Shown: one piece after another, positions 1 through 5,228 of the stretch
Layout of the letters: each line of letters starts with the position of its first letter
How positions within the stretch are numbered: the stretch's first letter is position 1
Source of the DNA: Deltaproteobacteria bacterium UBA1386
GTDB taxonomy: Bacteria > Desulfobacterota > Syntrophorhabdia > Syntrophorhabdales > Syntrophorhabdaceae
DNA length: 13,699 nucleotides
NCBI GenBank assembly: GCA_002305765.1
Contig: DBQU01000002.1
Coordinates: forward strand, 1 to 13,699
Direction of reading: 5' to 3'
The notes under the pieces: model-generated
Databases searched by the model: none
The model's input: the letters and a program-made list of their open reading frames with translations, nothing else
What the model was told of the DNA's origin: nothing
Program-made: the position numbers and the translations under genes

Positions 1-99
1 CAAAATCCTCCGTTTTGTTAAGCGGTCGTGCGGATGCAGGCCAGGCGGGCGTTCGCAGGGGGTAGGATCAGGAGGAAGGTCGAAAAGGGCCGAAATTAA

Positions 100-119
100 A
101 CATTTCGTAGAAGAAATGT
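100..119. repeat. Short inverted repeat in the leader upstream of abiEi
   Basis: ACATTTC and GAAATGT form perfect 7-bp arms around a 6-base loop. It lies well upstream of the abiEi promoter. It may be part of an operator or a leftover from neighbouring sequence; no function can be assigned from the sequence alone. Confidence 0.35.
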
Positions 120-130
120 AAACGCCCAAA

Positions 131-192
131 ATGCGCAGTATTACTGTAATGCAGTGCTGCTGCCATGCAGTAAAACCGTAAGACAGTAACAT
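131..192. repeat. CAGTA/TTACTG-rich repeat patch
   Basis: The palindrome CAGTA-T-TACTG (136-146) is followed by further copies of the same core in both orientations: TGCAGTG near 150, TGCAGTAA near 166 and ACAGTAAC near 184. Clustered short repeats next to an antitoxin-regulator gene suggest a protein-binding region. Iterons of a replication origin are another possibility, but the spacing is irregular and no initiator gene is visible. Confidence 0.35.
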
Positions 193-226
193 CGGGGTTG
201 ATGGCAAGGTTGCGTTAAAGCAGCAT

Positions 227-265
227 TTAACTACATTCCAGGGCAACGGCAGAAATTGTAGTTAA
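227..265. promoter_or_regulatory. Inverted repeat, possible AbiEi operator
   Basis: TTAACTACA (227-235) and TGTAGTTAA (257-265) are perfect 9-bp arms separated by 21 bases, about 60 bp upstream of the predicted -35 box. AbiEi-family antitoxins are known to repress their own promoters by binding inverted repeats, so this is a reasonable operator candidate. The binding is inferred. Confidence 0.4.
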
Positions 266-324
266 TCCGTAGTTACGGTTTTCTCGTGACCGGCCCGTTG
301 TGTACTCTATTTCCGATAAATCAC

Positions 325-353
325 TTGTCAGACCATTTAGTCCAGTATACAAT
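325..353 (+). promoter_or_regulatory. Sigma-70-like promoter of abiEi
   Basis: TTGTCA (325-330) and TACAAT (348-353) are separated by exactly 17 bp, each matching the consensus at five of six positions. Transcription would start near 360, only a few bases before the ATG at 364. The mRNA would then be almost leaderless for that start, or would use the downstream ATG at 391. Confidence 0.55.
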
Positions 354-363
354 ACACTCCATC

Positions 364-1158
364 ATGAAACAAAGACTCGGAAAGATGGAAATGCAGTTCC
401 TCGCATACACGCAGATGAGAAGGCTCACAACGGTGCGGACCGGCGATATGCGGGAGGCCCTCGCCCTCTCTCCCTCCCAGGAACGCGAGCTCCTCAGCCG
501 CCTGTCCAGGGCCGGTGTGATCGCGCGCGTGACAAGGGGCCTTTACCTTGTTCCCCAACGGCTGCCGCTCGGCGGGGTGTGGACACCTGATGATACTCTT
601 GCCCTGAACGCTCTCATGGGGGAACGGGGCGGCCGCTATCAGGCCTGCGGGCCGAATGCCTTCAACTACTACGGCTTCGATGGACAGGTGCCCACGAGGG
701 TCTACGCATATAACGACAAGATCTCCGGCGAGAGGACCGTCGGGGCGGTGACGCTTAACCTCATTAGAGTTGACAAAAAACGGCTCGGGGATGCGGAAAG
801 GGTCCGGACCTGGGACGGACAGACGGTCTTCTATTCCTCCAGGGTCCGCACCCTGGTCGATGCGGTCTACGACTGGTCACGCTTTGGCACCCTGCCCCGG
901 GCATATAAATGGATCCGCGACGACCTGAAGGCCGGACGGGTGACACTGGATAAGCTCGTCGATGTCACACTTAAATTCGGGGACGTCGGCACTATCAGGA
1001 GGATGGGGGCCTTGCTCGAGGGCGAAGGGGTGGATGAAGGGCTGTTGGAAAGGCTGGAGAGGCCTCTGAGACCCACGTCGGCGACGATTCCGTTTGTTCC
1101 GGGGAAACCGAAGAGGGGGAGGATGAACAGGAGGTGGGGAGTAGTGATCAATAGATAG
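364..1158 (+). CDS. abiEi: AbiEi-family antitoxin / transcriptional regulator (orphan)
   Basis: Resembles the AbiEi antitoxin of type IV toxin-antitoxin systems. In that family a winged-helix N-terminus represses the promoter and a C-terminal domain counteracts the AbiEii nucleotidyltransferase toxin. Visible here: a winged-helix-like N-terminus (about residues 12-64, ending RGLYLVP), a middle segment with CGPNAFNYYGF, and a basic C-terminus ending KRGRMNRRWGVVINR. The start is uncertain. A GTG at 286 would lengthen the protein by 26 residues, but it lies upstream of the promoter and has no ribosome binding site. ATG 364 keeps the family-like MKQRLGKMEMQF N-terminus, and ATG 391 has GGAAAG six bases upstream. 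No AbiEii gene follows; the next gene is a HigB-like toxin with its own promoter. The family call is from recognition of the protein; toxin neutralisation is inferred. Confidence 0.8.
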   Translation: MKQRLGKMEMQFLAYTQMRRLTTVRTGDMREALALSPSQERELLSRLSRAGVIARVTRGLYLVPQRLPLGGVWTPDDTLALNALMGERGGRYQACGPNAFNYYGFDGQVPTRVYAYNDKISGERTVGAVTLNLIRVDKKRLGDAERVRTWDGQTVFYSSRVRTLVDAVYDWSRFGTLPRAYKWIRDDLKAGRVTLDKLVDVTLKFGDVGTIRRMGALLEGEGVDEGLLERLERPLRPTSATIPFVPGKPKRGRMNRRWGVVINR

Positions 1159-1190
1159 TCACCAATATTGTATTTGCGACTATCTATTGA
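1148..1190. repeat. Perfect 13-bp inverted repeat over the abiEi stop codon
   Basis: TCAATAGATAGTC (1148-1160) and GACTATCTATTGA (1178-1190) are perfect arms with a 17-base AT-rich loop. The left arm contains the abiEi stop codon. No T-run follows, so it is not a classical intrinsic terminator. It could stabilise the mRNA end, bind a regulator, or mark a recombination boundary where a toxin partner was lost. Confidence 0.6.
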
Positions 1191-1322
1191 CTCGGCGATC
1201 AAAAGGATCCCCACCGCAGCTTCTATATCACGCATACCCACCCGTGTGACACATCGATTCCGCCCCCTCGCCGAACGTCCATCAAGGTACACCCTGGGGG
1301 ACAGTGGAGAGGAAAATGCCTC

Positions 1323-1351
1323 TTTACCATATATCTCATATCTGATATAAT
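1323..1351 (+). promoter_or_regulatory. Promoter of the higBA operon with overlapping operator palindrome
   Basis: TTTACC (1323-1328) and a perfect TATAAT (1346-1351) are 17 bp apart. The palindrome ATATC-T-GATAT (1338-1348) overlaps the -10 box, where a HigA-type repressor would block RNA polymerase. The predicted start of transcription (about 1358) falls on the GTG start of higB, suggesting a leaderless transcript. Confidence 0.6.
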
Positions 1352-1356
1352 GACAT

Positions 1357-1716
1357 GTGGTGACGATCCTTTTTTATGAGACGGAAGGTGGTAGCATCCC
1401 CGTTGAAGATTTTATCCGCTCTTTGCCGGTCAAGCATGGCGCGAAGGTGTACTGGGAGATAGAGCTTTTAAAGGAACATGGAACAGGTTTAAAAGAGCCC
1501 TACGTCAAACAGATCCAGGGAGAACGATATCGGGGCTTGTGGGAGCTTCGTATCAGGTCTGGAGGTGATGCATCCCGGATCATCTATTTTATGGTGTCGG
1601 GCAATACAGTCGTTCTGCTCCATGGGTTCATGAAGAAGGCCCTGAAGACCCCAAGAAAGGAACTGGAAACAGCTCTCGCGCGAAAGGATGATCACCTGAA
1701 GAGGAGTTCGAAATGA
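1357..1716 (+). CDS. higB: HigB/RelE-superfamily toxin (Gp49-like)
   Basis: A 119-residue toxin of the phage-derived Gp49-like branch of the RelE/HigB superfamily; characterised members cleave mRNA at the ribosome. Family signatures are visible: FYETEGGSIPVEDFI at the N-terminus, GLWELRIR (60-67), RIIYF (74-78) and LLHGFMKKALKTP (87-99), with basic residues suited to RNA contact. The length is typical and nothing looks truncated. Two adjacent GTG codons (1357, 1360) could start translation; neither has a Shine-Dalgarno sequence and both sit at the predicted transcription start. The downstream antitoxin overlaps by four bases (ATGA), giving the toxin-first order usual for HigBA. Family assignment is confident; activity is inferred. 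Confidence 0.88.
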   Translation: MVTILFYETEGGSIPVEDFIRSLPVKHGAKVYWEIELLKEHGTGLKEPYVKQIQGERYRGLWELRIRSGGDASRIIYFMVSGNTVVLLHGFMKKALKTPRKELETALARKDDHLKRSSK

Positions 1717-1985
1717 AAGACTGGGATGAAGTAAAAAAGACACTCATGAAAGACCCTGAATTTGCCGAAGAGGTGAAGAAACTGGAGCCTGAATACCAGA
1801 TCGTTAGCCAGCTGATCAAGGCCCGCATCGAGCAGAATATAACCCAGGAAGAGCTGGCAAAGAGGATCGGTACCAGACAGGGGAATATCAGCCGACTTGA
1901 AAAGGGGAGCTCAAATCCTTCCCTTCAATTCCTCAAGAAGGTCGCCCAAGCGCTCGGCAAGGAGCTTTCGATCTCTTTCAGATAG
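1713..1985 (+). CDS. higA: HigA-type antitoxin, XRE-family helix-turn-helix
   Basis: A 90-residue antitoxin that should bind and neutralise the HigB protein encoded immediately upstream and repress the shared promoter. The XRE/Cro helix-turn-helix spans about residues 43-66, with TQEELAKRIGTRQGNISRLE followed by KGSSNPS, the standard turn and third-helix pattern. The acidic and basic N-terminal segment (1-35) probably contacts the toxin. Translation starts at ATG 1713 with GAGGAG six bases upstream, and the ATGA overlap with higB implies translational coupling. The likely operator is the palindrome at 1338-1348. No strong intrinsic terminator is seen after the stop. Confidence 0.9.
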   Translation: MKDWDEVKKTLMKDPEFAEEVKKLEPEYQIVSQLIKARIEQNITQEELAKRIGTRQGNISRLEKGSSNPSLQFLKKVAQALGKELSISFR

Positions 1986-2271
1986 GACTTGACGTGCTTC
2001 CATTACTCCCGGGGGAAGGCCTCACGGTACAGGGGACCCCGCGCCGCGGCCACCAGAGCCAATCCGCGAAGAGGCCAATTTCATTCCGAGCGCTTTTTTT
2101 CGCTCCCCCCGGCCCTTATTCCTCGCCACCCTCACAAAACGCCGTGAGAGCGATCCTACGAGGTCGTTCTTTTCTTCAGCTTCTCATTTAAACGGCGCGA
2201 TGACCTTCAGCACGCTGAAAGCGGCGGGGTTGAACCTCCCCAACATCTCTTTCTGAAATCACAAGCCACAA
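1986..2271. other. Intergenic stretch without a recognisable gene
   Basis: No open frame here has a ribosome binding site or protein-like composition. Small palindromes are present: GAGCG/CGCTC around a T-run near 2090, TTCAGC-AC-GCTGAA near 2202, and a GGGG/CCCC hairpin near 2226. It separates higA from the left inverted repeat of the ankyrin cassette. Confidence 0.5.
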
Positions 2272-2438
2272 CAGCGTTACATCATTTTCTGCTTTTTCAT
2301 TCATGGTTCCGGATAGTTGGAGCGCAAAATCAGGGGGGACGGGAATTTCCCGTCACCCCCGATTTTGAGGCCTTTTCATGAATGATTCCGGTTGGTTAAG
2401 TTGCCTGAAAATGTAACGCTGTTTTGATAGTGTCAATG
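2272..2438 (+). repeat. Left 167-bp inverted repeat of the ankyrin cassette
   Basis: This copy matches the reverse complement of 4720-4886 at 162 of 167 positions without gaps, by hand alignment. Its first 150 bp have their own terminal inverted repeats, CAGCGTTACAT (2272-2282) and ATGTAACGCTG (2411-2421), and a central 43-base hairpin. The last 17 bp (TTTTGATAGTGTCAATG) lie outside those termini and are shared with the other copy. The architecture resembles a MITE or a REP-like palindromic element. No target-site duplication is obvious. Confidence 0.9.
2325..2367 (-). terminator. Long hairpin inside the left repeat, possible terminator of the ankyrin operon
   Basis: Two 20-base arms with two mismatches surround a 3-base loop; the core is GACGGGA/TCCCGTC at 2338-2354. 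Read on the minus strand it lies about 100 bases after the last ankyrin gene and could halt transcription or protect the mRNA end. No U-run follows, so intrinsic termination is uncertain. The equivalent hairpin in the right copy (4791-4833) has four mismatches. Confidence 0.4.
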
Positions 2439-2465
2439 TCCTGCCTCCTTCAGGGGACAGGAGTG

Positions 2466-3413
2466 TCAACACCTTGCCGTGCACCACGCCTCCATCACGA
2501 GCTCCGGATGGAATTCCCGGAACAGATCGAGGAGCTCTTCGCGGGCCGGGTCGGTGGAAGGGAGGGCAAGCGCCAGGTCAAGGGGTGTCCTCTCGGCCTC
2601 GTCCCTCGCGTTCACGTCCGCCCCGTGGTTCAGGAGGAGACGGACGATGTCGGGACGACCGTTCTCACACGCCCAGTGCAGGGGGGTGAAACTGTCGGTA
2701 TTGTCGTAGTCATCGTAACCCTCGAGATGCCGAGCGTTCGGGTCGGCGCCGGCCTCCAGCAAGCCTTTGATGAAGTCGATGTCACCATCCAGGCACGCAA
2801 AGTACACAGGGGGTGTCGGGTCAGAAAAATATCTCTGATCGGGATTGCCCACCTCCCCGCCGCGGGAGAGGAGGAGACGGGCGATGTCGGGATAACCATT
2901 GAAGCACGCCAGGTAGAGGGGGGTGTAGCCTTCATTGTCCCTCACGTTCACATCCGCTCCCTTTTCGATGAGGAGGCGTACAGCGTCGATGTGGCCCTCC
3001 GCGCACGCACAGTGCAGCGGGGTGGTGCCACCCTCGGTTTTTGCATTGACCTTCGCCCCTTTTTCCAGGAGAAGGCGGACGATGTCGGCGTGGCCCAGAA
3101 GAAAGTGGAGGGGGGTGTTGCCGGCCCTGCTACGCGCGTTCACATACGCCCCGTGGTCCAGGAGGAGCCGGACGATGTCGTGGGACCCCGCCAGGTACAG
3201 CGGCGTTTGTTTATTCCCGTCCCTCGCGTTCACCTTGGCCCCGTGGTCCAGCAGCAGCCGGACGATGTCGGTGAGCCCGTTCAGGCACGCCTTGTGGAGC
3301 GGTGTGCCAGTGCTTATCTTCGCGTTCACATCTGCCCCGGCCGCGATGAGGCGGGGGGCGTCCTCGACGTCAAGAATAATCTGATAAGGATCCACGGCGA
3401 TGTTCTTTCTCAT
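2466..3413 (-). CDS. Ankyrin-repeat protein, large
   Basis: A 315-residue protein made almost wholly of ankyrin repeats, a protein-binding scaffold. About eight repeats run from residue 20 to 282, most showing TPLH-x-AC-x-NG and DIVRLLL-x-HGADVNAR. Two consecutive repeats (about 69-92 and 99-122) lack roughly three residues in the turn between helices (PLYLAGSHDIVRLLL, PLHFLLGHADIVRLLL), and a loop insertion lies near 230-243 (EGYDDYDNTD). The C-terminal tail (about 289-312) closely matches that of the upstream ankyrin protein. There is no signal peptide or membrane segment, so it should be cytoplasmic. GGAGGT seven bases before ATG 3413 fixes the start. It is the last gene of the cassette operon and ends 27 bp from the left repeat. 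The partner is unknown. Confidence 0.9.
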   Translation of the reverse strand: MRKNIAVDPYQIILDVEDAPRLIAAGADVNAKISTGTPLHKACLNGLTDIVRLLLDHGAKVNARDGNKQTPLYLAGSHDIVRLLLDHGAYVNARSRAGNTPLHFLLGHADIVRLLLEKGAKVNAKTEGGTTPLHCACAEGHIDAVRLLIEKGADVNVRDNEGYTPLYLACFNGYPDIARLLLSRGGEVGNPDQRYFSDPTPPVYFACLDGDIDFIKGLLEAGADPNARHLEGYDDYDNTDSFTPLHWACENGRPDIVRLLLNHGADVNARDEAERTPLDLALALPSTDPAREELLDLFREFHPELVMEAWCTARC

Positions 3414-3452
3414 ATTGATTACCTCCTGCTGTGTTGTTGTGTGTGGAATCTG

Positions 3453-3896
3453 CTAGGCATCACCTTGCTCCTGCGTGCAGTACGCCTCCATGACGAGCTC
3501 GGGATGGAATTCCCGGAAGAGATCGAGGATCTCCTCGCGGGCGGGGTTGGAAGGAGGAAGGCGCATCGCCCAATGGAAGGGAGGACAGTCCAGCTTGTTC
3601 CTCGGTTCCACCTCCGCACCCTTCTCCAGCAACAGCCGGACGGTGTCGGTGCGGCCGCGCATGCACGCCAGGTCGAGGGGGGTCTGGTTGATGTTGTTCC
3701 TCACATTCACGTCCGCGCCGTGGTCGAGGAGGAGGCGGACGAGGTCGAGGTGGCCGCGATAGCACACATCGTGGAGGGGAATGGTGCCGTCGGCGTCCCT
3801 CGCATTCACGTCCGCACCGGCATCAAGCGCCTTCCTGACAGCGTTCAGATCGCGGTCCACGATCGCGGTGAACAAGCGTCCGTCCAGTGGCTTCAT
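3453..3896 (-). CDS. Ankyrin-repeat protein, small
   Basis: A 147-residue ankyrin protein with about three clear repeats (residues 5-98; TIPLHDVCYRGHLDLVRLLL, then QTPLDLACMRGRTDTVRLLL) and a degenerate fourth (PPFHWAMRLPPSNPA). Its C-terminal segment REEILDLFREFHPELVMEA is nearly identical to that of the larger ankyrin protein downstream, so the two look like a duplicated pair that lost or gained repeats. The start at ATG 3896 has GGAGG five bases upstream and overlaps the previous stop by four bases (ATGA). The gap to the next gene is 39 bp. It is cytoplasmic by sequence. No enzymatic domain is visible; binding a partner or regulating a neighbour is inference from the repeat family. Confidence 0.9.
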   Translation of the reverse strand: MKPLDGRLFTAIVDRDLNAVRKALDAGADVNARDADGTIPLHDVCYRGHLDLVRLLLDHGADVNVRNNINQTPLDLACMRGRTDTVRLLLEKGAEVEPRNKLDCPPFHWAMRLPPSNPAREEILDLFREFHPELVMEAYCTQEQGDA

Positions 3897-4144
3897 GCTG
3901 TCCTCCTCTGTGCCCGGTACCTTTCCTGGTACATCGCGGGGAGATCTATCGGCGGTTTCACGTTCCCGTCGAGGCTCCCCCTGAAGAGCGTGGTAAGCAG
4001 GGACATGCGGTTGAAGGCCTCTTTGTCCTTTTTGGGATCGAAGGCGAACCAGACAACCTCCATGGCGTCGTTGAAGTCGGGGGTCTTCGAGAGGGTCGCG
4101 AGGGAGTCCAGGGCGTCGGTGATGGTGTGGGTCTGCTGCATCAT
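3893..4144 (-). CDS. Hypothetical protein, 83 residues
   Basis: A small soluble protein of unknown function. It begins MMQQTHTITDALDSLATL, has a central segment EVVWFAFDPKKDKEAFNRM, and a basic tail ERYRAQRRTA. There is no cysteine, signal peptide or membrane helix. I do not recognise a family. It is supported by four-base ATGA overlaps with both neighbours and by GGAGGAGG just upstream; the second ATG (4141) has better spacing than the first. Its place directly after a ribbon-helix-helix protein is the arrangement of many toxin-antitoxin pairs. However, no toxin fold is visible, so that role is only a hypothesis. Confidence 0.7.
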   Translation of the reverse strand: MMQQTHTITDALDSLATLSKTPDFNDAMEVVWFAFDPKKDKEAFNRMSLLTTLFRGSLDGNVKPPIDLPAMYQERYRAQRRTA

Positions 4145-4293
4145 CGCCCTCCTCCCTTTTTTTCCGCGCGGGCCAGGTACTCCTCGACAGCCTTGAGGAT
4201 CAACGCTTTGAGCGTGATCCCCTCCTGCGCTGCCCGGACCTTTGCCGCCCGATGAAGCTCCGCGGGGATGTCCTTCAAAATTAGTGTTGGCAC
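4141..4293 (-). CDS. Small ribbon-helix-helix DNA-binding protein
   Basis: A 50-residue protein with the Arc/FitA-like ribbon-helix-helix layout. A beta strand TLILKDIP (3-10) is followed by helix A (AELHRAAKVRAAQEG), the turn IT, and helix B (LKALILKAVEEYLARAEKK). Such proteins dimerise, insert the strand in the DNA major groove, and commonly serve as antitoxins that repress their own operon. The GTG at 4293 is preferred because GGAGG lies five bases upstream; the in-frame upstream codons belong to a shadow of the preceding gene. It overlaps that gene by 13 bp and the next by four. The palindrome CTATA-AG-TATAG at 4549-4560, over the operon's -10 box, is a plausible operator. Confidence 0.8.
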   Translation of the reverse strand: MPTLILKDIPAELHRAAKVRAAQEGITLKALILKAVEEYLARAEKKGGGR

Positions 4294-4499
4294 GCTGTCC
4301 TCCTGTCTGTCGTGTATTTTGCCAGGCCCACGCGCACGAGCTGGGACCCGCAGCGAGTGCAAAAATGCGTCGTCTCCCACGCGATTACGTGGCGGCCCTG
4401 GATCTCCACGTGGCAAGCTAGGCATACGGGGGCTTCCTCGTGCTCGCGGGACCGGTCGAGGATCCGTTCACGTGCGGGATCGGTGATGATTGTGTCCAT
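4281..4499 (-). CDS. Small four-cysteine zinc-ribbon protein
   Basis: A 72-residue protein with two CxxC knuckles, CLAC and CTRC, about 20 residues apart, the pattern of a zinc ribbon. The N-terminus MDTIITDPARERILDRSREHEE is charged and probably helical. An earlier in-frame ATG (4538) would add 13 residues, but ATG 4499 has AGGAGGT seven bases upstream, while the earlier one lies almost on the predicted transcription start. It is the first gene of the ankyrin cassette operon and overlaps the ribbon-helix-helix gene by 13 bp. Zinc ribbons of this size bind nucleic acid or protein; which applies here cannot be told. Confidence 0.75.
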   Translation of the reverse strand: MDTIITDPARERILDRSREHEEAPVCLACHVEIQGRHVIAWETTHFCTRCGSQLVRVGLAKYTTDRRTACQH

Positions 4500-4553
4500 G
4501 TTTGTTACCTCCTTGTATATATTATCGGTCATTCCCATATATCCTTAACTATA

Positions 4554-4581
4554 AGTATAGCAGATATTACCAGGATGTCAA
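4554..4581 (-). promoter_or_regulatory. Sigma-70 promoter of the ankyrin cassette operon, with palindrome
   Basis: On the minus strand a perfect TTGACA (complement of 4576-4581) and TATACT (complement of 4554-4559) are 16 bp apart, predicting a start near 4547 and a leader of about 48 bases. The inverted repeat CTATA-AG-TATAG (4549-4560) covers the -10 box and may bind the operon's own ribbon-helix-helix protein. The promoter lies inside the inverted-repeat cassette. Confidence 0.7.
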
Positions 4582-4719
4582 GTCGGACCTCGCGTAAACG
4601 CCCTATTGACGCCACTTCACAGCGGCAATAAATGTCGAATCTTTTTTTTAAAAAAGTTTCAGCACGGCCCGCTCCCCGGGGAAAAAGGCCTTCGCGCGGG
4701 GCCTGTAACCAACCGGAAT
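4582..4719. other. Intergenic region between cassette promoter and right repeat
   Basis: No gene is seen. It contains a run of eight T then six A (4642-4655) and the 18-bp sequence TAACCAACCGGAATCATT at 4706-4723, which recurs at 4760-4777 inside the right repeat, a direct repeat with a period of 54 bp. Confidence 0.6.
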
Positions 4720-4886
4720 CATTGACACTATCAAAACAGCGTTACATTTTCAGGCAACTTAACCAACCGGAATCATTCAGGAAAAGGCCTCAAAATCGGG
4801 ACAGACGGGAAATTCCCGTCCCCCCTGATTTTGCGCTCTAACTATCCGGAACCATGAATGAAAAAGCAGAAAATGATGTAACGCTG
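4720..4886 (-). repeat. Right 167-bp inverted repeat of the ankyrin cassette
   Basis: Reverse-complement copy of 2272-2438 with five substitutions. The 150-bp core is 4737-4886, with CAGCGTTACAT at 4737-4747 and ATGTAACGCTG at 4876-4886. The central hairpin is 4791-4833. Homology beyond the core, inward only, runs 17 bp (4720-4736). Together the two copies enclose one complete operon with its promoter. Confidence 0.9.
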
Positions 4887-5151
4887 CGCCGATGATGGAC
4901 CGCCCCGAAAAAAAGGCCTTCACCTCACGGACCTTTTCCCTGTCAACATCTGTTGCCTTTGCCTCTCTCCGTCCGGAAAACCTTCCGATGCAGCCACACA
5001 CATCCCTCATACGCGGGGGTGGACGGCGACAGCCGGACGGGCCCCTCCCGCGTGTGCCGGGGGTCCGGGGGCGGCGAAGAGCACTCCCCGGCGGTGGGAG
5101 GTTCCGAAGGAGGGCGAGCGTGGAGCCCTCCTGGGTCTGTTCGTTGCCACG
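4887..5151. other. Intergenic region before the mobilization operon terminator
   Basis: No convincing gene. A minus-strand open frame (77 codons from ATG 5010) runs into the right repeat but has no ribosome binding site. GGAGGGC/GCCCTCC (5109-5115 and 5125-5131) forms a small hairpin. The sequence may be the relic of what was present before the repeat arrived. Confidence 0.45.
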
Positions 5152-5184
5152 AAAAAAGCCCGAGGCCTCGAAGGACCCCGGGCT
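5152..5184 (-). terminator. Intrinsic terminator of the mobilization operon
   Basis: On the minus strand AGCCCGGGGTC pairs with GGCCTCGGGCT as an 11-bp stem with two G-T wobbles and a short loop built on TTCG, followed by six T. It lies 45 bp after the last gene. A second hairpin, GCCGGG/CCCGGC at 5196-5216, sits between the stop codon and this terminator. Confidence 0.85.
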
Positions 5185-5228
5185 AGGAGGTAACAGCCGG
5201 GTTCATCACGCCCGGCCTTGATGGATTG

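Noticed and set aside
286..363. GTG 286 as the start of abiEi
   Set aside because: It lies upstream of the best promoter and lacks a Shine-Dalgarno sequence; the added residues do not look like the family N-terminus.
1994..2191. 65-codon plus-strand open frame after higA
   Set aside because: No start signal, low-complexity translation and no neighbour coupling.
2424..4196. A 590-codon plus-strand open frame over the ankyrin region
   Set aside because: It is the antisense of two ankyrin genes with clear repeats and strong ribosome binding sites; GC-rich repeats create long mirror frames. It also has no start signal of its own.
2260..4900. Target-site duplication around the ankyrin cassette
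   Set aside because: The outer flanks (AGCCACAA before 2272 and CGCCGATG after 4886) do not match, so no transposition footprint can be claimed.
4680..4925. Repeated AAAAAGGCCTTC on both sides of the right repeat as a duplication
   Set aside because: Similar short strings also occur inside the element, and their distances from the element ends are unequal; chance or base composition is enough to explain them.
4777..5010. Minus-strand open frame running into the right inverted repeat
   Set aside because: No ribosome binding site, and a third of it is the palindromic element. It could be a gene relic but nothing supports expression.
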